A program made the position numbers and the translations under genes. This document shows positions 52,281-60,956 of a DNA stretch of 64,000 bases, one piece after another; positions within the stretch are counted from its first letter, which is position 1, and every line of letters begins with the position of its first letter. Below the pieces are notes generated by a model. The model was not told the DNA's origin, searched no databases, and worked only from the letters and a program-made list of their open reading frames with translations. Origin of the DNA: Zobellia roscoffensis (lineage in GTDB: Bacteria > Bacteroidota > Bacteroidia > Flavobacteriales > Flavobacteriaceae); the NCBI RefSeq assembly GCF_015330165.1, contig NZ_JADDXT010000002.1, positions 742,504 to 806,503 of the forward strand. Direction: 5' to 3'.

Positions 52281-53183
52281 CTATTCAGAAATAAAAGCAC
52301 CGTGTTCCTTTTTGTTTTTTGAAGAACCGGACATACCTAATTCAGGTATCACCAATAAAGGAATCTGTGTATGAAAAGCCACTCGTTTAACTACAAGCTC
52401 TCTAGTTATATTTTCCATATAACTATGTTGATAATGCAGCATGGCCAATAAATGAATATCCAATTCATCACTAAAGACTTCAAGCGTTTTAGAAATTGAG
52501 TTCAATTCGGAAACCGTATGTATATAATGCTCAACCTCTTTTAAATATTTCCTCAACATGCTCAAATTAAATTTCTGTAATTCTGTTAATGCCGAAATGG
52601 TGTGTTGCACGTGCACTATTCTAATGACCGCATTAAAAGTAAGAGCCATATCTAGCAATGGCTTAAGTTCTGATTCTGTATAAAACCGATTAAAATCTGT
52701 AGCGAAAGCAATTTCATCTGGTGTCTGAAATTTAAAATTCTGAGGAACGGCAAGCACTGGGCATTTCTTTACGGCTTTTATAATACGAACCGCATTGCTC
52801 CCCATAAACACCTCTTCTAGCCCCGATGCACCTTTTGTCCCAGCAATGACCAAGTCTATTTCATAGTCATCTACAACTTCTCTAACCTCATCTACCAGCA
52901 TAGAAAAAGAAGATATGGCAGTAAACTTATGTTTGGGGTTTTTATATTGGATATGAATTCGTGAAATGAAATTGGCGAGACCCTCTTCAGACTGGCTCCG
53001 TGCAGCATCTTCCAACATTCCGGAGGCCACATTTGTTGCCATGAACCTGCTATGAGCAATGTGGGGAGTGTACGTGTTTAATACGAAAAAAGTACAGCTT
53101 TCATTCTTAAAAAGTTCTAGTGCATAGCGTGCCGCGTTCCACGCATTTTCTGAAAAATCGGTAGGCAGTAATATATTCTTCAT
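52281..53183 (-). CDS. Universal stress protein, tandem Usp domains
   Basis: A 300-residue protein with two Usp domains. The first (about 1-150) starts KNILLPTDFSENAWNAARYAL and ends with the nucleotide loop GTKGASGLEEVFMGSNA and CPVLAVP. The second (about 155-285) starts EIAFATDFN and is degenerate in its nucleotide loop. A TGACATATATCA dyad and a TAGGTTTG promoter box lie just upstream, implying control by the neighbouring FNR-type regulator, as often seen for Usp proteins under low oxygen. Confidence 0.93.
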   Translation of the reverse strand: MKNILLPTDFSENAWNAARYALELFKNESCTFFVLNTYTPHIAHSRFMATNVASGMLEDAARSQSEEGLANFISRIHIQYKNPKHKFTAISSFSMLVDEVREVVDDYEIDLVIAGTKGASGLEEVFMGSNAVRIIKAVKKCPVLAVPQNFKFQTPDEIAFATDFNRFYTESELKPLLDMALTFNAVIRIVHVQHTISALTELQKFNLSMLRKYLKEVEHYIHTVSELNSISKTLEVFSDELDIHLLAMLHYQHSYMENITRELVVKRVAFHTQIPLLVIPELGMSGSSKNKKEHGAFISE

Positions 53184-53222
53184 CTACTTTTTTATTGAAA
53201 TCTTCAAGGGTAAAAGTAGAAC

Positions 53223-53230
53223 CAAACCTA
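53223..53230 (-). promoter_or_regulatory. Putative -7 box of the universal stress protein gene
   Basis: Minus-strand bases TAGGTTTG match the TAnnTTTG consensus. The box lies 11 bases downstream of the FNR-like dyad at 53242-53253. Confidence 0.6.
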
Positions 53231-53241
53231 TGGGCAAACTA

Positions 53242-53253
53242 TGACATATATCA
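53242..53253. promoter_or_regulatory. Putative FNR-type operator 1 (universal stress protein)
   Basis: TGACATATATCA, a dyad of TGA-N6-TCA form like the two sites near ccoI and ccoS. It lies 59 bases upstream of the usp start codon. Confidence 0.65.
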
Positions 53254-53272
53254 GTTTTTGAAAACAGGGCGT

Positions 53273-53962
53273 CTAAAAACCTTCAATTAGATCTAAAAGT
53301 TTTCGTTCGTCTGCAACGCCTATTCTCTTTCCAGAAGTTCTAATCAATCCTTTTTTCTTGAATTCAGAAATAATCCGAATACACGATTCCGTTGCCGTAC
53401 CCACTACATTAGAGTAATCTTCCCTTGATAAGGTCAGCGTTAAAAAACCCTCACTATCCTCTCCATAATTCTTTTTAAGGTATAAAAAGGCTTCAGCCAT
53501 ACGTTGCTTCACCGTTTTTTGAGACATGTTAACAATAACGTCATCTGCCTCTTTCAAGTCATGTGCCATATGCCTTAAAACTTCAACAGCAAAATTAGGA
53601 TTGCATTCAAGTGTATTAGAAATAACCTCTTTGGGAATAAAGCAAACTTCCATATCACTAACCGCTATAGCACTTAAATTGGTAGATTCTTCAGCAATAA
53701 CTGCACGTTGTCCCATAACCTCTCCTTTACTAGCCAATTTTACAATCTGGTCTTTACCATTTGCGCTTAGCTTAGATAATTTAGAAACTCCGTCTCGAAC
53801 ACAAAAAACACCGTCTAACTTTTCCCCTTCCTGAAAAAGCGCTTCGCCTTTTTTAAGTGTTTTGGAGATTTTAGAATCGGATACTCTCTTCAATTCTTCC
53901 TTGCTCATAGCTCGTAACGAATTGAATTGCCGTATTATACAATTTTCACATCTGCTGTTCAT
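53273..53962 (-). CDS. Crp/Fnr family transcriptional regulator
   Basis: A 229-residue regulator with an N-terminal C-ENC-II segment (cysteines at 5 and 8), a cyclic-nucleotide-binding-like beta-roll (about 25-135), and a C-terminal helix-turn-helix with EDYSNVVGTATESCIRIISEF. The E-x3-R in the recognition helix fits TGA-type half-sites. ATG at 53962 is preferred; the longer frame would cover the regulatory site. Only two clustered N-terminal cysteines are present, so oxygen sensing by an Fe-S cluster is not assured. It is divergent from ccoI and probably controls the cco locus. Confidence 0.9.
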   Translation of the reverse strand: MNSRCENCIIRQFNSLRAMSKEELKRVSDSKISKTLKKGEALFQEGEKLDGVFCVRDGVSKLSKLSANGKDQIVKLASKGEVMGQRAVIAEESTNLSAIAVSDMEVCFIPKEVISNTLECNPNFAVEVLRHMAHDLKEADDVIVNMSQKTVKQRMAEAFLYLKKNYGEDSEGFLTLTLSREDYSNVVGTATESCIRIISEFKKKGLIRTSGKRIGVADERKLLDLIEGF

Positions 53963-54019
53963 AACTCTATTATTTATACCTGACACTACAAAGATACCGC
54001 TCATAAATTACACAAAACC

Positions 54020-54031
54020 TGACAATTGTCA
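54020..54031. promoter_or_regulatory. Putative FNR-type operator 2 (fnr-ccoI divergent promoter)
   Basis: A perfect 12-base palindrome TGACAATTGTCA in the 124-base divergent region between the regulator and ccoI. It is preceded by AACC as is the ccoS site (CCTGACA in both). Confidence 0.78.
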
Positions 54032-54086
54032 TGTTTTTAAACTCATACCCTTTGCACCTTTGTACAAGGTATTAGCAAATGTAAAA

Positions 54087-56483
54087 ATGAACTCTAACAA
54101 TTGTTTCCATTGTGGTGACGACTGCGGCACAAAAGCCATAGTTCTAGACGATAAAAATTTCTGCTGTAATGGTTGTAAAACCGTTTATGAAATTTTTTCG
54201 GGTAATGATTTAGACTATTATTATGACCTACAATCAGCTGCTGGTGCCACACCAAAAATCGTTGAAGGAAGATACGATTTTTTGGATTCAACACCAATTG
54301 TCGAACGCCTTATTGAGTTCAATGACGGGGACTTACAAATTGTAAATCTCTACATACCGCATATTCATTGTAGTTCTTGTATTTGGATACTTGAGAACCT
54401 TAATAAACTAAATCCGTCTATAAAAAACGGACAGGTTGATTTTCCAAAAAAAACAGTCAGAATTACATATAACAGCACAAACATTTCCTTAAAGGAAGTA
54501 GTCATTCTTTTAGCAAGAATAGGTTATGAACCCAATATTTCATTAGATGATTTTGATAACAAGAAGAAAAGTATTGACCGCAGCCTTATTTATAAACTAG
54601 GTGTTGCAGGTTTTGCTTTTGGTAATGTTATGTTTTTATCATTTCCAGATTATTTCGACCTCTCTTCTAGCGACACATCCGGCGGCGAATTTTGGCTCAA
54701 TAGATACGAACCGGTTTTTCACTGGCTCATGTTTTTATTTTCGCTACCCGTTCTCCTTTATGCGGGCAGAGATTATTTTATTTCGGCTTACAAAGGGCTC
54801 CGCAGTAAACTATTAAATATTGATGTTCCTATTGCTTTGGGAATTTTGGTTCTCTTTGTGCGTAGTACTTTAGAAATATCTTTTGGTTGGGGAAGCGGTT
54901 TTTTCGACTCCCTAACGGGATTAATATTCTTTCTGCTCTTAGGAAAGTTCTTTCAGCAGAAAACCTATTCTTTTCTATCATTCGAACGTGATTATAAATC
55001 CTATTTTCCTATTGCTATAACTCGAATTTCAAAAGAAGGAAAAGAAGAAACCACCCAGGTTCATGATATAAAGAAAGGTGACCGATTACTAATTCGTAAC
55101 GAAGAATTGATTCCAGTTGATGGTATTCTCATAACTGGACAAGCACGTATTGATTATAGCTTTGTTACGGGGGAATCTGAACCCGTCAAAAAAGAGTCAG
55201 GAGACAAAGTATTTGCAGGAGGAAAACAGCTGCAAGGTGCTATAGAAATGGAAGCCTTAAAATCAGTTTCACAAAGTTACCTCACCCAATTATGGGGAAA
55301 CAGTGTTTTTCAGGAAGACAAAGCCAGTAAGTTTCAAACTTTGACCGATAGTATTGGTCGGAGGTTTACCATTGCGGTACTTTCCATTGCTTTTTTATCG
55401 GCAGCATTTTGGTTGTATTATGACCCGAGCAAGGCCTTAAACGTTTTTACAGCAGTATTAATCATTGCCTGTCCTTGTGCTATTGCATTGGCATCACCTT
55501 TTACGCTAGGCAATATGCTCCGCATTTTTGGGCGAAAGAAATTTTACTTAAAAGACACCCGAACCATAGAACAACTGGCCCAAATAGATACCGCCATTTT
55601 TGACAAAACAGGAACTATTACAACTGCAAAAAAAAGTACGGCCACTTATGAAGGCATGCCACTTACGGACAATGAGGCATCCCTTTTAAAAAATACCCTA
55701 CGCGGATCTAATCATCCATTGAGCAGAACATTATACAGCCTATTGGCCGAACAAAACATCTTCACTTTAGATGAATATGAAGAACATATTGGCAAAGGTG
55801 TTGAAGGAACCAAAGACAATGAACATATAAAAGCTGGATCCGCATCTTTTGTAGGAAATACGAATACTGCCGATACATTAAACACATCTGTACACATAAG
55901 TAGCAACGCAACTTACAAAGGCAAATATGTTTTTCATAATGAATACCGAAAAGGAGTTTCCGAAGTTTTTAAGGCGATGTCAAAAAACTTTAATGTAGCT
56001 ATTCTATCTGGTGACAACGAAGGCGAAAAGCAACGTTTGGAAAAATTACTACCATCATTAACTCCCTTATATTTCAACCAGAAACCTCATCATAAATTAG
56101 ATTTTATAAAAACGCTACAAGAACAAGGCAAAAAAGTACTCATGGTGGGCGACGGGCTTAATGATGCGGGTGCATTGGCACAAGCAGAAGTTGGTCTGGC
56201 CATTTCGGAGAATATAAATGTATTTTCCCCAGCCAGCGATGGTATTATGGATGCTTCAAAATTCCAACAATTGGTGCAGTACATAATAGCCTCAAAGAAG
56301 GCTATGAAAGTCATAAAACTGTGTTTTGTTTTATCCTTGACTTACAACCTCATTGGTCTTTATTTTGCCATTACCGGACAACTAGAACCTGTAATTGCTG
56401 CTATTTTAATGCCCTTGAGCTCAATAAGCGTTGTAGGTTTTGCTACCATAGCAACTAATGCTATTGGCAGGAAATTACAATAG
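54087..56483 (+). CDS. ccoI: Copper-translocating P-type ATPase for cbb3 oxidase assembly
   Basis: P1B-type ATPase delivering copper to the cbb3 oxidase. Start at 54087 (MNSNNCFHCGDDCG) is chosen since the protein begins with a cysteine-rich FixI-type domain (CFHCGDDCG and FCCNGCKTVYEIF), followed by a metal-binding domain with HCSSCIWILENL. The transport motif is CPCAIALASPF, the phosphorylation site is FDKTGTIT, and the hinge is GDGLNDAGAL. At 798 residues it is full length. A palindromic regulator site lies upstream, and the oxidase genes follow after two small genes. Confidence 0.95.
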   Translation: MNSNNCFHCGDDCGTKAIVLDDKNFCCNGCKTVYEIFSGNDLDYYYDLQSAAGATPKIVEGRYDFLDSTPIVERLIEFNDGDLQIVNLYIPHIHCSSCIWILENLNKLNPSIKNGQVDFPKKTVRITYNSTNISLKEVVILLARIGYEPNISLDDFDNKKKSIDRSLIYKLGVAGFAFGNVMFLSFPDYFDLSSSDTSGGEFWLNRYEPVFHWLMFLFSLPVLLYAGRDYFISAYKGLRSKLLNIDVPIALGILVLFVRSTLEISFGWGSGFFDSLTGLIFFLLLGKFFQQKTYSFLSFERDYKSYFPIAITRISKEGKEETTQVHDIKKGDRLLIRNEELIPVDGILITGQARIDYSFVTGESEPVKKESGDKVFAGGKQLQGAIEMEALKSVSQSYLTQLWGNSVFQEDKASKFQTLTDSIGRRFTIAVLSIAFLSAAFWLYYDPSKALNVFTAVLIIACPCAIALASPFTLGNMLRIFGRKKFYLKDTRTIEQLAQIDTAIFDKTGTITTAKKSTATYEGMPLTDNEASLLKNTLRGSNHPLSRTLYSLLAEQNIFTLDEYEEHIGKGVEGTKDNEHIKAGSASFVGNTNTADTLNTSVHISSNATYKGKYVFHNEYRKGVSEVFKAMSKNFNVAILSGDNEGEKQRLEKLLPSLTPLYFNQKPHHKLDFIKTLQEQGKKVLMVGDGLNDAGALAQAEVGLAISENINVFSPASDGIMDASKFQQLVQYIIASKKAMKVIKLCFVLSLTYNLIGLYFAITGQLEPVIAAILMPLSSISVVGFATIATNAIGRKLQ

Positions 56484-56590
56484 ACACTAAGATAAGGACT
56501 ATTCTTACAAGTGTTAAAAAACTGTGCTGAACGCTAGAAAAACTTAGGTTTGTACGTTCCAAAACCGACTAAACAAGATTTTCATTTCAC

Positions 56591-57025
56591 ATGCCTTCTT
56601 TAAAAACTGCTACGCTTTTAACTCATTTCAAGAAAACTTCATTACTTCAGGCTTCAATAGGCATTGTCTATTTATGGTTTGGTAGTTTAAAATTTTTCAG
56701 TAATGCCAGTCCAGCAGAAGAAATGGCCAAAGACACCATCAGTGTTTTATCTTTGGGACTTATTCCTAGAGAAACCTCTATTATTCTCTTAGCTATTTTA
56801 GAAGTTGGTATCGGTATTTTCCTTCTTTTGGATTTATACAGAAAACAAACGGTAATTGTAACTCTTGGCCATATGGTTTGCACCTTTACCTCCTTATTGC
56901 TTTTAAGTGAAATTTCTTTTACTAGCAGTCCGTTCGCCCCTACTCTCCTGGGTCAGTACGTCATCAAAAACTTGATTATAATTGCTGCATTAATTTCCAT
57001 TTATCAGAATACAAAAAAAGTATAA
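56591..57025 (+). CDS. DoxX/DUF417-like small membrane protein
   Basis: A 144-residue protein with four membrane helices, at about 17-35, 50-62 or 58-78, 80-98 and 115-135. YLWFGSLKFFSNASPAEEMA resembles the start of DoxX/YkgB-type proteins (WFGxLKF...EA). Assignment is tentative. It lies between ccoI and ccoS, but a gap of 107 bases on the left and 170 on the right leaves its place in the operon unclear. Confidence 0.65.
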   Translation: MPSLKTATLLTHFKKTSLLQASIGIVYLWFGSLKFFSNASPAEEMAKDTISVLSLGLIPRETSIILLAILEVGIGIFLLLDLYRKQTVIVTLGHMVCTFTSLLLLSEISFTSSPFAPTLLGQYVIKNLIIIAALISIYQNTKKV

Positions 57026-57133
57026 ACTTTTTCTTTATCCAATCTTTCCCTTTTACAAATTCATCCTACACACTTCTATTTATCAAATCATTACACTCTT
57101 ATTTTGCAGAATTTTAACCTATTCTCCAAAACC

Positions 57134-57145
57134 TGACATAAGTCA
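57134..57145. promoter_or_regulatory. Putative FNR-type operator 3 (ccoS promoter)
   Basis: TGACATAAGTCA, of TGAC-N4-GTCA form and, like the ccoI site, preceded by ACC and followed by AT. It lies 23 bases upstream of a TAGTTTTA -7-like box (57169-57176) and 50 bases upstream of the ccoS start. Confidence 0.75.
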
Positions 57146-57195
57146 TATTTAATGGCATAACCACACCGTAGTTTTACACCATAATTCAGGTAGGT

Positions 57196-57369
57196 ATGAG
57201 TGTAATTTATGTGTTATTGGCTATCAGCATTTTTGTTGCAGTCCTTTTTTTCATAGCATTTATTGTTTCGGTTAAAAGCGGTCAGTACGACGATTCGTAT
57301 ACGCCATCCGTGCGCATGCTTTTTGAAGATGAGCTCGTGAAGTCTACTAAGGATGAAAAGAGTAGTTAG
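57196..57369 (+). CDS. ccoS: cbb3-type oxidase assembly protein CcoS
   Basis: A 57-residue single-span membrane protein needed for cbb3 maturation. The sequence MSVIYVLLAISIFVAVLFF leads a hydrophobic helix (about 3-25), followed by VSVKSGQYDDSYTPSVRML, the CcoS signature GQ-DD--TPS-RML. Its last two codons (Ser-Ser) and the stop TAG lie in a heptanucleotide repeat that begins at 57361, so repeat length changes could alter the end. It is upstream of ccoNO. Confidence 0.92.
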   Translation: MSVIYVLLAISIFVAVLFFIAFIVSVKSGQYDDSYTPSVRMLFEDELVKSTKDEKSS

Positions 57370-57392
57370 TAGTTAGTAGTTAGTAGTTAGTA
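57361..57392 (+). repeat. Heptanucleotide tandem repeat, about 4.6 copies of AGTAGTT
   Basis: The same perfect AGTAGTT unit as at 41422-41538, 32 bases long. It overlaps the 3' end of ccoS, providing its stop codon. Confidence 0.95.
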
Positions 57393-57558
57393 AAATATTT
57401 CAAACTAATTGAACATACAAGCCTTTAAAAAGTACTAAAACAAATTAATGATAAAACATGTTGAACATTCGCAAAGGCATCAAGAGTCTATTCTCTAATT
57501 TCTTTTCTCTGTTCTCCTTTTTACAAAAAAAAATCCAACTAAATAAACAAGTATAATT

Positions 57559-59763
57559 ATGGAAGTACAGCAGTTTTATTACGATAACAAAATCGTGAAA
57601 AATTTCCTCTATGCAACCATGTTTTGGGGTATTGTGGGTATGTCTGTAGGCTTATTATTAGCCTTTATGTTCATGTTCCCCAACTTAACCGACGGTATAT
57701 CGTGGTTGAGTTTTGGTCGATTACGTCCGTTGCATACCAACGCAGTAATTTTTGCATTCGTAGGAAATGCCATTTACGCAGGTGTTTACTATTCTACACA
57801 ACGGCTACTGAAGGCGCGTATGTATAGTGATTTCCTAAGTAAGTTCAATTTTTGGGGGTGGCAATTGATTATTGTTGCGGCAGCCATAACCCTACCATTG
57901 GGGTACACAAGCTCTAAAGAATATGCTGAACTTGAATGGCCTATAGATATTGCTATTGCGATAGTTTGGGTTGCTTTTGGTGTGAACCTTATTGGCACTA
58001 TGATTAAAAGGCGACAACGTCATCTTTATGTAGCCATCTGGTTTTACTTGGCGACTTTCGTTACGGTAGCCGTATTACACATTTTCAACAATATAGAATT
58101 ACCTGTTAGTGCTTTAAAAAGTTACTCGGTTTACGCGGGTGTTCAAGATGCATTGGTACAATGGTGGTACGGGCATAATGCCGTAGCATTTTTCCTAACT
58201 ACTCCGTTTTTAGGTCTTATGTACTATTTCGTACCAAAAGCAGCAAACAGACCCGTGTATTCGTATCGACTATCCATTGTTCATTTCTGGTCATTGATTT
58301 TTATATACATCTGGGCAGGTCCACACCACTTATTGTATTCTTCCTTACCAGATTGGGCTCAAAATTTAGGTGTAGCGTTCTCTATCATGCTTTTGGCACC
58401 ATCTTGGGGCGGCATGATTAACGGTCTATTGACTTTACGTGGCGCTTGGGATAAAGTGCGTACAGACCCTGTTTTAAAATTTATGGTGGTTGCAATTACT
58501 GGTTATGGTATGGCAACTTTTGAAGGCCCAATGCTTTCTCTTAAAAACGTAAATGCAATTGCACACTTTAGTGATTGGATTATTGCGCACGTACACGTAG
58601 GTGCTCTAGCATGGAATGGTTTTATGACTTTTGGTATGATCTACTGGTTAGTTCCAAGAATGACAAAAAACAAACTGTTCTCTACTGGCTTGGCAAACTT
58701 CCATTTCTGGATAGGTACTTTAGGTATTATTCTATACGCCTTACCCATGTACGTAGCCGGATTTACTCAAGCATTAATGTGGAAAGAATTCAACCCAGAT
58801 GGCACATTGGTCTATGGTAACTTCTTAGAAACTGTGGTAGAAATAATGCCTATGTATTGGATGCGCGCTATTGGTGGTAGTCTCTATATTGTTGGGGCCT
58901 GCGTTATGATTTACAATGTAGTTCGTACTGTACGTTCTGGTAGTACAATTGAAGATGAATTGGCTGAAGCTGCTGCACTTACTCGGGTATCAAAACACAG
59001 AACTGTTGGTGAAACTTTCCATACCTGGTTAGAACGTAAGCCTATACAATTAACAATTTTGGCTACCGTGGCTATTTTAATTGGAGGTATTATACAGATT
59101 GTACCTACTCTTTTGGTCAAATCAAACATACCGACCATTACCAGTGTAAAACCCTATACTCCTTTAGAATTGGAAGGTCGTGACCTGTACATTCGTGAGG
59201 GTTGTGTAAACTGTCACTCGCAAATGGTTCGCCCTTTTAGAAGTGAGGTAGAACGTTATGGCGAATATGCCAAAGCTGGTGAATTTGTCTACGATCACCC
59301 ATTCCTTTGGGGTAGTAAACGTACCGGACCTGATTTACTTAGAGTTGGAGGAAAGTATTCTGATAACTGGCATTTGAACCACATGTATGACCCACAAAGC
59401 ACCTCATCTGGCTCTATCATGCCTGCCTATGCCTGGTTAGTCCGCGATAAACATGACCGAAGTAATATTCAAGGTAAGATGGAAGCCATGGTCACCTTGG
59501 GTGTTCCCTATACCGATGAAGAAATTGCTAATGCAGATGCCCTTATGGATGTACAAGCTGAAAAAATCGAGAAAAACTTGTACACTGACCCCGATTTTGC
59601 AAAAACCTATGAAGCTGATAAAACATATGCAGCTGAAAACGGTGAAGAATTCGTAGAAATGCGAGATAGAGAAATCGTAGCCTTAATCGCATACCTACAA
59701 CGACTAGGTACTGACATTAAAATAAAAGAGACAGGCGAAATAATATCAGATAACAAAAACTAA
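57559..59763 (+). CDS. ccoNO: cbb3-type cytochrome c oxidase, fused subunits I and II (CcoN-CcoO)
   Basis: The catalytic subunit of a high-affinity terminal oxidase, fused with the c-type heme subunit, as is usual in Bacteroidetes. The CcoN half (about 1-475) has about 12 helices with QWWYGHNAVAFF (copper and heme ligands), GPHHLLYSSLPDW, and IAHVHVGALAWNG. A membrane helix at about 493-515 leads into the CcoO part with one heme site C549-x2-C552-H553 in GCVNCHSQMVRPF. The 734-residue length agrees with a fusion. ccoQ and ccoP follow closely. Confidence 0.96.
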   Translation: MEVQQFYYDNKIVKNFLYATMFWGIVGMSVGLLLAFMFMFPNLTDGISWLSFGRLRPLHTNAVIFAFVGNAIYAGVYYSTQRLLKARMYSDFLSKFNFWGWQLIIVAAAITLPLGYTSSKEYAELEWPIDIAIAIVWVAFGVNLIGTMIKRRQRHLYVAIWFYLATFVTVAVLHIFNNIELPVSALKSYSVYAGVQDALVQWWYGHNAVAFFLTTPFLGLMYYFVPKAANRPVYSYRLSIVHFWSLIFIYIWAGPHHLLYSSLPDWAQNLGVAFSIMLLAPSWGGMINGLLTLRGAWDKVRTDPVLKFMVVAITGYGMATFEGPMLSLKNVNAIAHFSDWIIAHVHVGALAWNGFMTFGMIYWLVPRMTKNKLFSTGLANFHFWIGTLGIILYALPMYVAGFTQALMWKEFNPDGTLVYGNFLETVVEIMPMYWMRAIGGSLYIVGACVMIYNVVRTVRSGSTIEDELAEAAALTRVSKHRTVGETFHTWLERKPIQLTILATVAILIGGIIQIVPTLLVKSNIPTITSVKPYTPLELEGRDLYIREGCVNCHSQMVRPFRSEVERYGEYAKAGEFVYDHPFLWGSKRTGPDLLRVGGKYSDNWHLNHMYDPQSTSSGSIMPAYAWLVRDKHDRSNIQGKMEAMVTLGVPYTDEEIANADALMDVQAEKIEKNLYTDPDFAKTYEADKTYAAENGEEFVEMRDREIVALIAYLQRLGTDIKIKETGEIISDNKN

Positions 59764-59768
59764 GCATC

Positions 59769-59960
59769 ATGTTCAAATTTGTAAAAGGATATATGGAAAC
59801 TATTGATGGTGTAGCAACCTACCCCATGATATCATTACTCATCTTCTTTGTGTTTTTCACATTGCTATTCTGGTGGGTTGTGACCGCCTCAAAATCATAC
59901 ATAAAAGAAGTGAGTGAATTGCCTTTGGAAGAAGATAACCAACAAAACCTAGACCTATGA
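59769..59960 (+). CDS. ccoQ: CcoQ-like small subunit of cbb3 oxidase
   Basis: A 63-residue protein with one membrane helix (about 19-42, YPMISLLIFFVFFTLLFWWVV) and an acidic tail ending LPLEEDNQQNLDL. Position between ccoNO and ccoP, 5 bases after the former and overlapping the latter by 4 bases, matches CcoQ/FixQ. CcoQ stabilises the complex but is not catalytic. Sequence similarity to Proteobacterial CcoQ is weak. Confidence 0.82.
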   Translation: MFKFVKGYMETIDGVATYPMISLLIFFVFFTLLFWWVVTASKSYIKEVSELPLEEDNQQNLDL

Positions 59961-60910
59961 AAAATACATCAACCTGGTGGATTAAAATACCACTGATTTT
60001 CTTTTTAATATTTGGTTTGACGGAGTTTTTCGTTGATTCAGGAGAGTTGCCGGCCTTTATAAAATACCCAATGGTGCAGGTATTTCTTGTATTCATTTTG
60101 TTCTTGCTCATCGTCATTGCGATAATTACTAGAGCTATTGAAAACGTAATGTTCCAAACCCTTTCAAAAGAAGGCCAAGAACGTTATATAGCCGCGAAAA
60201 ACAAATCTTTTCAATGGGAATGGGGACAAAAAACCTACCAAAAAATGTTGGGTTCTAAGCCTATTGAAAAAGAGGGTGAAATTATTCTTGACCATAATTA
60301 TGATGGTATTCGAGAACTAGATAACAACTTACCACCATGGTGGGTATATCTTTTCTATGCATCAATCGTATTTGGTGTCGTTTACCTCTTGCGGTTTCAT
60401 GTATTTAATGACTACACCCAAGACCAAGAGTATGAGCAAGAAGTAGCTGCTGCTCAATTAGAAATAGAAGCATACAAAAAAACTGCTAAAGGTCTTGTTG
60501 ATGCAAATACAGTAGAATTGCTTACCGACGCATCTGATATTAGTGCGGGTAAAAGCATTTTTGAAAGCAACTGTGTTGCCTGTCATATGACTGATGGTGG
60601 CGGTGGTATCGGACCTAACCTAACCGATAAAAATTGGATTTTAGGCGGAGGAATTAAGAATGTATTCCATACCATTTCAGAAGGTGGTCGTGATGGTAAA
60701 GGTATGATTGCATGGAAACAAAACTTAAAACCTGCCGAGATTGCACAGGTTGCTAGTTATGTACTGAGCTTTCAAGGTACTACACCGGCTAACCCTAAAG
60801 CACCAGAAGGTGATGTCTGGGCAGACCCGAACGCACCAGAACAAACTATTCCGGCTACAGAAACTAATACTGAACAAGAGATTGATTCTACATCGGTTTC
60901 TATGAACTGA
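59957..60910 (+). CDS. ccoP: cbb3-type cytochrome c oxidase subunit III, monoheme CcoP
   Basis: The electron-entry subunit. Membrane helices lie at about 10-27, 38-58 and 128-146. The N-terminal CcoP block is NYDGIRELDNNLPPWWVYLF. There is a single CxxCH heme site, C206-x2-C209-H210 in NCVACHMTDGGGGIGPNLTD, with a downstream methionine (GKGMIAWK). Proteobacterial CcoP has two heme sites; here only one is present, and an extra pair of helices lies at the N-terminus. The start overlaps ccoQ. Confidence 0.95.
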   Translation: MKNTSTWWIKIPLIFFLIFGLTEFFVDSGELPAFIKYPMVQVFLVFILFLLIVIAIITRAIENVMFQTLSKEGQERYIAAKNKSFQWEWGQKTYQKMLGSKPIEKEGEIILDHNYDGIRELDNNLPPWWVYLFYASIVFGVVYLLRFHVFNDYTQDQEYEQEVAAAQLEIEAYKKTAKGLVDANTVELLTDASDISAGKSIFESNCVACHMTDGGGGIGPNLTDKNWILGGGIKNVFHTISEGGRDGKGMIAWKQNLKPAEIAQVASYVLSFQGTTPANPKAPEGDVWADPNAPEQTIPATETNTEQEIDSTSVSMN

Positions 60911-60956
60911 ATTGAGCGAAGGCAAAAACCTTTACTAGCCGACAAAGAGAAACAAA

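Noticed and set aside
53862..54086. An N-terminal extension of ccoI of 75 codons
   Set aside because: It overlaps the coding part of the divergent regulator and the palindrome operator; the cysteine-rich start at 54087 fits the family.
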